Counted from the first letter of the stretch, positions 26,900 through 34,806 are shown. The stretch: 64,000 bases of DNA from Thalassobacillus devorans MSP14 (GCF_000496835.1 NZ_KI543236.1:431866-495865), one strand, 5' to 3'. Program-made: numbers and translations. Notes: generated by a model not told the origin, from the sequence alone.

Positions 26900-27541
26900 A
26901 TGGAAATGCTGGTTTCTGAGGGCAGTCAGATTGCCATTGCTGTCCTTCTTGGTGCCTTTCACGGACTGAATCCTGCGATGGGCTGGCTCTTCGCCGTTTT
27001 CCTTGCCGTTCAAAAAGACGACTGGCGGGTGCTCATTTATGCGATTATCCCGATAGGCATAGGGCAAATGTTAGGGGATGGAGCGGTCGTCCTCTTGCAG
27101 ACAATCGCCCGATTTCAACTCCCGTTGCATATCGTCCATTTGAGCATCGCTTCCATTGTGCTTGGCTACGGGATCTATCGTTTGTTTCGTTATTTTCGTC
27201 ATGTGAAATGGACTGGAGGATTGAAGGTAGGGTACGGACAGCTGCTGCTTTGGTCGTTTCTCGCAGCCTCTACCCACGGTTCCGGACTGCTGCTTTCTCC
27301 ATTCATCTTAGGAGCGGATCATATTGCTGACATTCTGCCGCTCTATGTATTTCATGAACTTGCGATGCTTACTTCAATGACTGTGGTAGCCTTTATTGTG
27401 TACCGTATTGGCATGATGAAGATACGAAAATATATCGTTAATTTTGATCTGATATGGGCTGTTCTATTGATCATTTTCGGTCTGATTCTCTTTTTGATGA
27501 ATGTGAACATTGGAGGAGAGATGCCAGGTCACGTCCATTAA
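26900..27541 (+). CDS. Multi-pass membrane protein, possible metal transporter
   Basis: A 213-residue membrane protein with about six hydrophobic segments and conserved-looking polar sites inside them: AFHGLNPAMGW in the first, ASTHGSGLLLSPF in the fourth, and FHELAML; the tail ends PGHVH. The His-rich membrane motifs recall NicO/UreH-type metal transporters, though no full signature is present. It follows the SBP56 gene by 21 bp with a GGAGG site, so it may supply or remove a metal needed by that protein. I do not recognise the family with certainty. A repeat copy after the stop serves as terminator. Confidence 0.6.
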   Translation: MEMLVSEGSQIAIAVLLGAFHGLNPAMGWLFAVFLAVQKDDWRVLIYAIIPIGIGQMLGDGAVVLLQTIARFQLPLHIVHLSIASIVLGYGIYRLFRYFRHVKWTGGLKVGYGQLLLWSFLAASTHGSGLLLSPFILGADHIADILPLYVFHELAMLTSMTVVAFIVYRIGMMKIRKYIVNFDLIWAVLLIIFGLILFLMNVNIGGEMPGHVH

Positions 27542-27553
27542 GTGCTGAAGACT

Positions 27554-27617
27554 TTAAAAAGCCTGACCCCACCCCCAGCGAGTTAATGCTTTCATGAAGT
27601 GGGGGCAGGCTTTTTTA
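27554..27617. repeat. Dispersed palindromic repeat, copy 5 (terminator-like)
   Basis: AAAAAGCCTGACCCCACCCC, GAGTTAATGCTTTCATGAAG and TGGGGGCAGGCTTTTTT; arms conserved, with T-run on the right. It follows the membrane protein gene. Confidence 0.85.
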
Positions 27618-27815
27618 TATTAAAACAGGAATCTATAAAAAGTTTTACATGTTTTTCAAATTCTATCAAACCTATAATAAAGGTGGTTCATACATAATAA
27701 TATAATTTTATTACAAAAAATCACTTATCTTTCAAAAATTTTACGTTTAAATTACAGAATATCCCGAAATGTAAATAATGTAAGATATTTTATTAATTAT
27801 TAGGAGGGGTCAATC

Positions 27816-28373
27816 ATGAAAAAGAGAAAATATCTTGCACCAGTTTTAGCTTTAGGTATGACATTTGGATTTAGTTCCAATAGTGTTTCGGCAGAAAAAG
27901 TGACGGTAGACATTGAAAAAGGGGACACGCTATGGAGTATTGCTCAACAATATGAAAATGTGACAGTAAACGATATATATGAATGGAATCCCGGTATTGA
28001 GGCAGATAACCTTCAAATAGGATCTGAAATCATCTTTGAAACGAGTGATAATCAAACCCCAAATGAAGTCTTTCACACCGTAACTCCTGGTAGTACGCTT
28101 ACAAGCATTGCCAATCTCCATGCAGGTGTAAACTTATGGGACTTATATCAATTAAACCCCGGCATTGAACCTCGTAATCTCCAAGTAGGACAGGAAGTTA
28201 GAGTCAGCAGAGCTGATGGATACGACAAAGAATTTTATACAGTAAAACCTGGAAGCACACTTACAAGCATTGCAAACCTTCATCAAGGTGTCACAGTTGA
28301 TGACTTATATGACTTAAATCCAGGAATTGAGCCAAGAAATCTGCAAATTGGACAAGAAGTCAGAGTGAAGTAA
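27816..28373 (+). CDS. Secreted protein with three LysM repeats
   Basis: A 185-residue exported protein: signal peptide (KKRKYLAPVLALGMTFG, cleavage near VSA-EK), then three LysM modules at about residues 28-75, 87-133 and 139-185. Each has the pattern T-V-x-x-G-(D/S)-T-L-x-S-I-A and ends NPGIE..NLQ(I/V)GQEV. Modules 2 and 3 are nearly identical, at DNA level too, indicating a recent internal duplication. LysM binds peptidoglycan, so the protein should sit at the cell wall. There is no catalytic domain. The ATG has an AGGAGGGG site. Confidence 0.88.
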   Translation: MKKRKYLAPVLALGMTFGFSSNSVSAEKVTVDIEKGDTLWSIAQQYENVTVNDIYEWNPGIEADNLQIGSEIIFETSDNQTPNEVFHTVTPGSTLTSIANLHAGVNLWDLYQLNPGIEPRNLQVGQEVRVSRADGYDKEFYTVKPGSTLTSIANLHQGVTVDDLYDLNPGIEPRNLQIGQEVRVK

Positions 28374-28391
28374 TATAGGGATTTTAATATA

Positions 28392-28430
28392 GAAACTCCA
28401 GTATCTGCAATGATACTGGAGTTTCCTTTA
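28392..28430. terminator. Bidirectional terminator between LysM gene and tatC
   Basis: Perfect 14-bp arms GAAACTCCAGTATC and GATACTGGAGTTTC around TGCAAT, between convergent genes. Confidence 0.85.
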
Positions 28431-28435
28431 AAGTG

Positions 28436-29176
28436 TCATACTTTTGTTGCTTTTCTTCGGCGTTCCATAAGTTTGGAAAGAAACACGCCCAGTTCATAAA
28501 GGGCGAACAGGGGGCCTAATACGATCAACTGCGATATGATATCAGGTGGTGTAATCAGGGCGGACACTACAGCCATCAGCAGGTAACCGTATTTTCGCAC
28601 TTTGCCGAGTTTTTCTGAAGTTACTACTCCCACGGCTGTCAAAAACATCAGTACGAGCGGTATTTCAAAAAGGAATCCGATGGGTATCGTAGTCATCAAC
28701 AGGAAAGAAAAGTATTCTTTTGCCGTGATCATCATGCTGAAATTAGTGGTTCCGATATTTAGGAGAAATCCATATACGGTCGGGAAAATCACCCAAAAAC
28801 CGAAGGCAATTCCAGCCAGGAAACTGAAAAAAATCCCGGGAATGAACGTTAGAGCTGTCTTGCTTTCTTTATCAGACAGTGCTGGTTTGACAAACCTCCA
28901 GGTCTGATAGCCGATAAAGGGAGCGGACACCCCGAGGCTCAGACTCGCGGCTATCCCGGTATAGAAACGGATGACATCCAGCGGTCCGAGCATCACTAAT
29001 TTATGGTCGTCTGTCAACAACGGGATGACATGGTTAACAGATAAAAGAAACACTACAAAGCAAACGACAAAGAAGATGGCAGAATAGAGGACCGCTTTCC
29101 GTAGATCAGAAAGATGTTCGACCAGTGTCTGTTCTTCCGTCGGGTAGTTTTCGATTTCGGCTTTGACTTCTCGCAT
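28436..29176 (-). CDS. tatC: Twin-arginine translocase subunit TatC
   Basis: A 246-residue membrane protein with six spans. It carries the N-terminal TatC signature (EHLSDLRKAVLYS) and the conserved FEIPLVLMFL and ALITPPDIISQ segments. TatC recognises twin-arginine signal peptides and forms the receptor core of the Tat translocon. It lies downstream of tatA and a gluconate-2-dehydrogenase-type pair whose small subunit has a twin-arginine signal, so this TatAC set is probably dedicated to that cargo, as TatAdCd is to PhoD in B. subtilis. Confidence 0.94.
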   Translation of the reverse strand: MREVKAEIENYPTEEQTLVEHLSDLRKAVLYSAIFFVVCFVVFLLSVNHVIPLLTDDHKLVMLGPLDVIRFYTGIAASLSLGVSAPFIGYQTWRFVKPALSDKESKTALTFIPGIFFSFLAGIAFGFWVIFPTVYGFLLNIGTTNFSMMITAKEYFSFLLMTTIPIGFLFEIPLVLMFLTAVGVVTSEKLGKVRKYGYLLMAVVSALITPPDIISQLIVLGPLFALYELGVFLSKLMERRRKATKV

Positions 29177-29199
29177 ACTATTCCCCCCTTAGGCCTGGT

Positions 29200-29394
29200 T
29201 TACGCTTTCGGGGATTTATCATCATTTTTTTCGTCAGATTCATCATTCATCAGGCTATTGGCTGATTTTTTGAATTCTGATAATGTCTGTCCGAATGCAG
29301 CTCCGATTTCCGGCAGTTTCTTGGGTCCGAAAATGATCAGTGTCACGACAAGTATGATGATCAGCCCCGGTATTCCTATGTTAGTCAGTCCCAT
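29200..29394 (-). CDS. tatA: Twin-arginine translocase subunit TatA
   Basis: A 64-residue protein: one membrane span ([16 protein letters not shown]) followed by the amphipathic helix [19 protein letters not shown] and a charged tail. The FGPKKLPE hinge is the TatA/E signature. TatA oligomers form the transport path with TatC, which is encoded 23 bp downstream. A GGAGAG site precedes the ATG. Confidence 0.93.
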   Translation of the reverse strand: MGLTNIGIPGLIIILVVTLIIFGPKKLPEIGAAFGQTLSEFKKSANSLMNDESDEKNDDKSPKA

Positions 29395-29421
29395 GGTCGT
29401 CTCTCCTTTTATAGAAAATGG

Positions 29422-31161
29422 TTACGCTCGTTTGCTTGCTGCTTTTGCTTTGACTAATTGACCTTTATTTTCCCTGTATTTCATGATACCTTCCGCTGCC
29501 CGGTATGCTAAAGCGCCCACGGTTCCGGTAGGGTTGTATCCGCCATTATGGGCAAAAGCGGAGGCACCGACCACGAACAGGTTATCTGCATCCCACATTT
29601 GCAGGTAGTTATTCACGGCTGAGGTTTCCGGGTCAGCCCCCATAATCACGCCGCCCGTGTTGTGGGTGGTCTGATAAGGAACGATGCTGTAATGGTCTTT
29701 GATCTCTCTTGGCTCCACAATGTCAGCGCCCATTTCTTTCATGATGTCGGCGCATTTGCCACTTAAATAATCGTGAAGTTTCCTGTCCTGTTCCGTAAAA
29801 TCGTACGTCATGCGCAACAGCGGAAAGCCGAACACATCCTTATAATCCGGGTCCAGGCTCAGATAGTTGTTCCGATGCGGGATTGATGCTCCTTGCGCAC
29901 CGATTGCAAGGTTTCTGTGATAATACTTGATGGACTGGGCTTTGAACTCTTTGCCCCAGTTCGGTGTATCATTCGGTACCACGTTGTTGTTGATCGGCCG
30001 CTGTCCGGTTTGTGAGATGGCCAGCACACCGCCATGAATGAAATCAAGCTTGGAATGGTCGAAATTATCGCCATTATAATCATCGACGGCCGCACCCAGG
30101 GCCCCCGCTCCCATATAGGTGTTGAACTTTTTGTCTTCAAAAAATCCGGTCGCCCCCGGCAATATTTGATAGCAATAGTTTTTCCCGATCACACCAGTAC
30201 GTGTTTCCGGGTCATAAGGTTTACCGATGCCTGCCTGCAGAAGCAGACGGGCATTATTCATGACGTAGCTTGTCAGGACAACGACATCTGCCGGCTGGAT
30301 GAATTCTTCTCCCGTTTGCAGGTCGACATATTTGACTCCTGTCGCTTTGCTTCCGTCATACAGGATTTCCGTAACATTCGCATGGGTGCGAAGTTCGAAA
30401 TTCCCGGTTTTTTTAGCGGTCGGAATAACCGTGACATTCGGAGATGTTTTGGCACCATATTCACAACCGAAACGCTCGCAAAAACCACAATACTGGCACT
30501 GATTAATCGTTTGTCCATCAGGATTTTCGTATCGTTCTGACAGGTTTCCGGACGGAATATGGACAGGATGAAGGTTTTTATTCTTAGCCGCATCCTTGAA
30601 CAGTTTCGTTATCGGCGTTTCTTTCATCGGCGGGGTAGGGTAAGGATTGTTTCTTGGTGCACCTTTCGGATTATCTTCCCCGCTGATCCCTGCCATCTGT
30701 TCGAATTTGTAAAAATAAGGATCCAGTTCTTCATAAGTGATGCCCCAGTCCTGCAGGGTGTAATCACTGCCGAGTTTATTCGGCCCATACTTCTCCTCGG
30801 TCTTTGTTTTTATTTCAAAATCATAAGGCAAAAACCGCCACGTCTGCCCGTTCCAGTGAACCCCGGCTCCGCCAAGTCCCTCACCAAGCAAAAACGATCC
30901 CAGCTGGCGCATCGGCAGTGCCCGTTCATCCCGATGATTACGGAAGGTGATCGTCTCTCTTGATAGATCCTGCATCAACTCGTAGCGGATGGCATACCGG
31001 TATTCATCATGGACATGCTGGAAATCCTCGGTCGACCGCGCCTTCCCGCGTTCAAGCCCTACGACCTGGACACCCTGCTTGGTCAGTTCTGCAGCAATGA
31101 TGCCGCCAGTCCAGCCGACTCCTACAGTGACCACATCTACTTTCTTCAGCTTCTTAGCCAT
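29422..31161 (-). CDS. GMC oxidoreductase, gluconate 2-dehydrogenase large subunit type
   Basis: A 579-residue FAD enzyme. The N terminus binds FAD (VVTVGVGWTGGIIAAEL, then GLERG), followed by GEGLGGAGVHWNGQTWRF. A Cys cluster C-x2-C-x2-C-x4-C is at about residues 222-233 (QCQYCGFCERFGC), a place where related dehydrogenases hold an iron-sulfur centre. The C terminus has the GMC catalytic region (YQTTHNTGGVIMG, and SAFAHNGGYNPTGTVGALAYR). It lacks its own export signal and should travel with the Tat-signal small subunit encoded 19 bp upstream. It likely oxidises a sugar or sugar acid on the outer membrane face. No cytochrome subunit is adjacent. Confidence 0.85.
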   Translation of the reverse strand: MAKKLKKVDVVTVGVGWTGGIIAAELTKQGVQVVGLERGKARSTEDFQHVHDEYRYAIRYELMQDLSRETITFRNHRDERALPMRQLGSFLLGEGLGGAGVHWNGQTWRFLPYDFEIKTKTEEKYGPNKLGSDYTLQDWGITYEELDPYFYKFEQMAGISGEDNPKGAPRNNPYPTPPMKETPITKLFKDAAKNKNLHPVHIPSGNLSERYENPDGQTINQCQYCGFCERFGCEYGAKTSPNVTVIPTAKKTGNFELRTHANVTEILYDGSKATGVKYVDLQTGEEFIQPADVVVLTSYVMNNARLLLQAGIGKPYDPETRTGVIGKNYCYQILPGATGFFEDKKFNTYMGAGALGAAVDDYNGDNFDHSKLDFIHGGVLAISQTGQRPINNNVVPNDTPNWGKEFKAQSIKYYHRNLAIGAQGASIPHRNNYLSLDPDYKDVFGFPLLRMTYDFTEQDRKLHDYLSGKCADIMKEMGADIVEPREIKDHYSIVPYQTTHNTGGVIMGADPETSAVNNYLQMWDADNLFVVGASAFAHNGGYNPTGTVGALAYRAAEGIMKYRENKGQLVKAKAASKRA

Positions 31162-31180
31162 TTAATTACCTCCCATTTGG

Positions 31181-31936
31181 TTACGAAGCGAAATGCGCCC
31201 GTAATGGTTTTGGTTCCTTTTTGATAAATTTATCTTTTCCAATATCATTGATGTAGCTCATGTAGTTGCCCGGGTACTCTTTCATCAGCCAGCCTTCCAT
31301 GTTGCCGTTCCCGCCATAGAGCGGGTCGGAATAGGCGCCTTCCAGTGTAGCCGAACGTAATAATTCGAAAAACGTGGTAGGGGTGACCCCTTTTAAATCT
31401 ACCTTACCATCCTGGAATTTCTGCAGTATTTCATCCTTTTGTTTATCTTCGAGATCCAGGAAGGAGGAATCAAACCCCTTCTGGCTTTCGTTTTCAATCG
31501 CCTGGATGCCTACCATGAACACCTCATGCCGTTTCAGCCGTGTCTGATAACCCTGGAAGTCAGAACCCGGATAGAATGGACGCTGCATATATTCCCGGTC
31601 GTTATGGCCATAGGCTCCAGCTAATTGATGGTCAATAAAGTAGGGAACCCCCAATTTGATAGCTCCTGGCCCGTTTTCATCCTCCGGGAAAATCCGTTCG
31701 GTTGCTGCGCTGAGAATATCGAAGTCCTTTTGCCTGGTGAAATACATCAATGCCCGGTTGTAGTCATTTGCATTGTTGTTTTTCTCAGGAGATGCCTGCT
31801 GCTGGTTATCGGTGAAGACATTTCTGCCAAGGATGGTACCGAGAAATCCACCACCGATGGCGCCTCCTGCGACATAGCTTGAGTTTTTGATAAATCGTCG
31901 TCGCGACATCGTCGATTTTGTATTTTCATCCGCCAT
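31181..31936 (-). CDS. Gluconate 2-dehydrogenase small subunit-type protein, Tat-exported
   Basis: A 251-residue protein with a clear twin-arginine signal (SRRRFIKNSSYVAGGAIGGG) near the N terminus and a body matching the gluconate 2-dehydrogenase subunit 3 family (LSAATERIFPEDENGPGA, then IDHQLAGAYG). The ATG at 31936 has an AAAGGGG site; a TTG at 31954 is in frame but less likely. The subunit carries the GMC subunit through the Tat pore and anchors it. Gene order small subunit, GMC, tatA, tatC reads as one operon. Confidence 0.85.
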   Translation of the reverse strand: MADENTKSTMSRRRFIKNSSYVAGGAIGGGFLGTILGRNVFTDNQQQASPEKNNNANDYNRALMYFTRQKDFDILSAATERIFPEDENGPGAIKLGVPYFIDHQLAGAYGHNDREYMQRPFYPGSDFQGYQTRLKRHEVFMVGIQAIENESQKGFDSSFLDLEDKQKDEILQKFQDGKVDLKGVTPTTFFELLRSATLEGAYSDPLYGGNGNMEGWLMKEYPGNYMSYINDIGKDKFIKKEPKPLRAHFAS

Positions 31937-32028
31937 ACTGCTGCCCCTTTCCAAAAAAGCGATAATTATGCATGTATTTTTACCAATGTAACCATCAGAG
32001 AAAGAATCTATACGTTTTCTGAATTTAT

Positions 32029-32081
32029 AAGTGCCTGACCCCCGGTGAGTTAACGCTTTACTGCAGTGGGGGTCACTTTAT
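32029..32081. repeat. Dispersed palindromic repeat, copy 6
   Basis: AAGTGCCTGACCCCCGGTG, AGTTAACGCTTTACTGCAG and TGGGGGTCACTTTA; the right arm is shortened by loss of the AGGC part. It lies between the divergent Tat-exported subunit gene and the encapsulin locus. Confidence 0.85.
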
Positions 32082-32095
32082 AGGATTCTTTCCGT

Positions 32096-32129
32096 TTGCT
32101 TGTTAAGCAATAATGAAATCGGTTACAAT
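32096..32129 (+). promoter_or_regulatory. Promoter and palindromic operator candidate of encapsulin locus
   Basis: TTGTTA (32100-32105) and TACAAT (32124-32129) are 18 bp apart. A perfect palindrome TTGCTTGTTAAGCAA (32096-32110) covers the -35 element. It does not match a Fur box; another repressor is possible. Confidence 0.5.
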
Positions 32130-32151
32130 ATGGGCAATAGGAGGTGTGCTT

Positions 32152-32748
32152 ATGACGTCATCTTTTAAACAAATGGAAGAAATTTTCAACCGGACGCAAA
32201 CAGCTTTAAATGAATTTAAAGATATCATTACTCCAGTGATCGAGAAGGCGGAGGATGATCACGAGCGCCTGTATTGGCATCATATTTATGAGGAAGAAGA
32301 TCATCGTTCAGACCGATTGGATCAATTATTGCCCCAGCTTAATCAGATTAATCGTAACGAGGGGAGTGTATCAACGGACGACAGAGAGTTTGTATACCTG
32401 TTGCAGGATATCAGTCTGGAGAAGTTCGGGTTACATAACTTTCTTGAACATCTGGATCTATCTTTGTATACCTTTAAGGATACAGAATTTGAACAGCCGA
32501 TCCAGAAATTACGTGATATGACAGCAGAAGATTACCAGCAATCCAAACAGCTACTGGAACGATTGAATGAAGAATTCAAGATGGCTGACTATCAGGCTTC
32601 GGTGCCTACGGATGAAAAAGAGGATATCGACAAAAGCCTGAAAGTTGAGGCGTATTCCCTGCCTGCCGGGGAAGTTGAAAAAAAGGAAGAACCAAACAAG
32701 TACACAACTCGGAAAAAGCTTACAGTAGGAAGCTTAAAGCACTCATAA
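32152..32748 (+). CDS. Encapsulin cargo, IMEF-type ferroxidase
   Basis: A 198-residue mostly helical protein. The longer frame from 32113 is rejected because ATG 32152 has a perfect AGGAGGTG site. The first ~150 residues are ferritin-like, with metal-ligand-rich stretches EKAEDDHERLYWHHIYEEED and a second helix pair. The tail ends TRKKLTVGSLKHS, the encapsulin targeting peptide. This matches the IMEF cargo known from Quasibacillus thermotolerans, which oxidises Fe(II) inside a T=4 shell and builds a large iron store. The shell gene follows 12 bp later. A linker of charged residues (~160-185) separates enzyme and tag. Confidence 0.9.
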   Translation: MTSSFKQMEEIFNRTQTALNEFKDIITPVIEKAEDDHERLYWHHIYEEEDHRSDRLDQLLPQLNQINRNEGSVSTDDREFVYLLQDISLEKFGLHNFLEHLDLSLYTFKDTEFEQPIQKLRDMTAEDYQQSKQLLERLNEEFKMADYQASVPTDEKEDIDKSLKVEAYSLPAGEVEKKEEPNKYTTRKKLTVGSLKHS

Positions 32749-32760
32749 GGAGGTCAATGT

Positions 32761-33609
32761 ATGGATAAAACAACACTATTTGCAGACTCACCTTTAAGTA
32801 ATGAAGAATGGAACGAATTGGACCAGACCGTGTTCGATCATGCAAAAAAACAGCTGGTCGGCAGACGCTTTATTGATATATATGGTCCACTGGGAGAAGG
32901 AGTACAATCGGTCCCGACAGACATATACGAAGCACCGGGCCGTGGAGGAATTAGTCTGCAAGGGCAGGATTCCGAGCTCTCCAACCCCGCACGCCGTGTC
33001 AATCTGACGGTACCGTTGTTGTATAAAGACTTTATCCTTTATTGGAGAGATATACAACAAGCCAAAACCCTTGGCAGTCCAATTGATTTTTCGGCTTCTG
33101 CCAATGCTGCACAGCAATGTGCCCTTGTGGAAGATGACCTGATTTTTAATGGTGCAAAGGAATTTGATCTCAAAGGGATCATGAATATAAAAGGGAAGCT
33201 GTCCCACATCCGTAATGATTGGATGAAGTCGGGGAATGCATTTGCCGATGTGGTAGAGGCGAGAAATAAACTGTTGAAGATGGGGCATACGGGTCCATTT
33301 GCTCTGGTGCTTTCTCCAGAACTATACGCATTGATCCATCGTGTTCATCAGGATACCCATGTATTAGAAATTGATCATGTGCGTGAACTGATGACTGCCG
33401 GCGTATTCCAATCGCCTATGATCAAAGGAAGCCGTGGAGTTGTGGTCGACGCAGGGAAACAAAATATTGATCTTGCGATAGCCAGTGATTTTGATACATC
33501 TTTCCTCGATGAAGAAAACATGAACTATCTATTCCGGGTATATGAAGCGATTGTATTGAGAATTAAGCGTCCTACCGCCATATGCACCCTTGAACCTAGT
33601 GAAGAATAA
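32761..33609 (+). CDS. Encapsulin shell protein, T=4 Firmicute type
   Basis: A 282-residue HK97-fold shell protein of encapsulin family 1, the length of the Q. thermotolerans 240-subunit shell. Conserved stretches: SNEEWNELDQTVFDHAKKQL, the DIYGPLGEGVQSV strand, VPLLYKDFILYWRDI in the E-loop/spine area, and FALVLSPELYALIHRV with FRVYEAIVLRIKRP at the end. It forms a nanocompartment that captures proteins carrying the KLT(V/I)GSLK peptide. It has an AAGGAGGT site and shares a transcript with the IMEF cargo gene. Iron store size and assembly are taken from the family, not from this sequence. Confidence 0.95.
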   Translation: MDKTTLFADSPLSNEEWNELDQTVFDHAKKQLVGRRFIDIYGPLGEGVQSVPTDIYEAPGRGGISLQGQDSELSNPARRVNLTVPLLYKDFILYWRDIQQAKTLGSPIDFSASANAAQQCALVEDDLIFNGAKEFDLKGIMNIKGKLSHIRNDWMKSGNAFADVVEARNKLLKMGHTGPFALVLSPELYALIHRVHQDTHVLEIDHVRELMTAGVFQSPMIKGSRGVVVDAGKQNIDLAIASDFDTSFLDEENMNYLFRVYEAIVLRIKRPTAICTLEPSEE

Positions 33610-33620
33610 TGTGTAACATA

Positions 33621-33659
33621 CAACAAGGTCAGGACCCTGTGTGAGTCCTGACCTTGTTG
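33621..33659. terminator. Bidirectional terminator after encapsulin
   Basis: Perfect 15-bp arms CAACAAGGTCAGGAC and GTCCTGACCTTGTTG. The inner GGTCAGG recalls the dispersed repeat arms, but the centre is different. Confidence 0.85.
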
Positions 33660-33680
33660 CGCATATTTGTGATTTTTGGG

Positions 33681-34148
33681 TCAGGCGATTGTATAAATCT
33701 TTTCCTCGGGGTAAACGGCACTGACATCTATTTCTTTTTTAACATTTTTCAGGCCGATATCTTTGATTACCAATAAGGCTTCCTCACGGAAAAACGGGTT
33801 ATAGCTTCCCTCATTGAGTTCAATAAGGCGCTTTAAATACTTTAGTTTCTCTTGCATCTTTGTATGTTTGTAGGATTGATTGGATAATTCATGAATTTTC
33901 TTATGTTTAGGCTGATGGATGATGCTGACTTCTTTTGCATTTACAATCAACAGCTGACCTTCTTCGGTGACACATCCAATAGAACAGAGAGCAGATCCTA
34001 ATAACTCGACCTTTGTGATGACGATATTATTATATTCATCCCCAGTAGAAAGGCGGAGATAATCGCTTTCAATGACTCCACCAATTTTTCTTTCGTTCGC
34101 AAGGATGGTATTCATATCTTCGAATCCGCTTATTTGTTTATTCATCAT
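33681..34148 (-). CDS. Uncharacterised protein in encapsulin locus
   Basis: A 155-residue protein that I do not recognise. It has a probable all-beta N-terminal part (residues ~1-75, with SDYLRLSTGDEYNNIVITKV and LIVNAKEVSIIHQP) and a Lys-rich helical segment (QEKLKYLKRLIELNEG, ~103-118). Two Cys occur in ALCSIGCV. There is no signal peptide or targeting peptide. It runs opposite to the shell and ferredoxin genes and shares the Fur-box region with the ferredoxin gene, so it is likely iron-regulated. A GGAGAGGT site precedes the ATG. It could be a regulator or iron-release factor; nothing in the sequence proves this. Confidence 0.7.
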   Translation of the reverse strand: MMNKQISGFEDMNTILANERKIGGVIESDYLRLSTGDEYNNIVITKVELLGSALCSIGCVTEEGQLLIVNAKEVSIIHQPKHKKIHELSNQSYKHTKMQEKLKYLKRLIELNEGSYNPFFREEALLVIKDIGLKNVKKEIDVSAVYPEEKIYTIA

Positions 34149-34165
34149 GATACCTCTCCTTCACT

Positions 34166-34186
34166 TGATAACGATTCTCATTATCA
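34166..34186. promoter_or_regulatory. Fur box between ferredoxin gene and divergent gene
   Basis: GATAACGATTCTCATTATC (34167-34185) matches the 19-bp Fur consensus GATAATGATAATCATTATC at 16 positions, with flanking T and A extending the palindrome. It lies in the shared promoter region of the 155-residue protein and the ferredoxin. It implies repression when iron is plentiful. Confidence 0.82.
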
Positions 34187-34267
34187 TCATTTTAAGTGAT
34201 AATAAGTGGATGGTCAAGAACATTTTGAATCAAGTTAACGAGCACAATGCACAGAAAGGTGATTCAT

Positions 34268-34627
34268 GTGATTAAAAAGTTGACGATCGGTTCTTTAAAG
34301 CCGGGCAGCCAAGTACCTTATAACCAGGAAGAGAAAAGCAGGACAGCACCTTCTAAATCAGAAAAAAAACAACTGGAAATAGAGCAGCATGGAGCGACTT
34401 ATAGAGTAACCCCTGTACATAACGTTACCGTGTTAGATTCAGCTTTAAACCAAAAAATCAACCTGGATTATAAATGTAAAAAAGGAACGTGTGGAAAGTG
34501 TCAGATAAACGTGTTAAAAGGAGATGCTTTGATCACTTCTGTAAATGACAGGGAGCAAAAAAAGCTGAGAGGGAAAATAGACGATGGTTATCGGCTTGCC
34601 TGTCAAGCTGTATTTAAAGAGGGATAA
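34268..34627 (+). CDS. 2Fe-2S ferredoxin with N-terminal encapsulin targeting peptide
   Basis: A 119-residue plant-type ferredoxin. The GTG at 34268 with AAAGGTGAT upstream is preferred; it begins VIKKLTIGSLKPGS, almost the same as the IMEF tail (KKLTVGSLK), but here at the N terminus. The Fe-S loop is CKKGTCGKCQ (C-x4-C-x2-C) with the fourth Cys in YRLACQAV. Encapsulin-linked ferredoxins of this type are known and are thought to supply electrons for release of stored iron. A Fur box lies ~80 bp upstream, so it would be made when iron is low, opposite in need to storage. Confidence 0.9.
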   Translation: MIKKLTIGSLKPGSQVPYNQEEKSRTAPSKSEKKQLEIEQHGATYRVTPVHNVTVLDSALNQKINLDYKCKKGTCGKCQINVLKGDALITSVNDREQKKLRGKIDDGYRLACQAVFKEG

Positions 34628-34771
34628 AAGCATGTGTCATCCTTTATATCATATGCAAAAATGACGCCGTGCATGTTAAAAGTGTCATTGAAAAACAGTG
34701 GGAGAAAGGTGGCAATTGTATTTCCATCTGATAAATTCCTCTAGTGACAAAAGAAGCGAAGTTATGAAGTT

Positions 34772-34806
34772 TAAACCACTCAGGTTTTATCTGAGTGGTT
34801 TTTTAA
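34772..34806. terminator. Terminator at 3' end of GNAT gene
   Basis: AACCACTCAG and CTGAGTGGTT with a T-run on the plus strand. It overlaps the last codons of the minus-strand GNAT gene and also ends the ferredoxin transcript. Confidence 0.75.

Noticed and set aside
33621-33659. Another copy of the dispersed repeat
   Set aside because: It shares GGTCAGG in the stem, but the centre and arm lengths differ; it is a normal terminator by structure.
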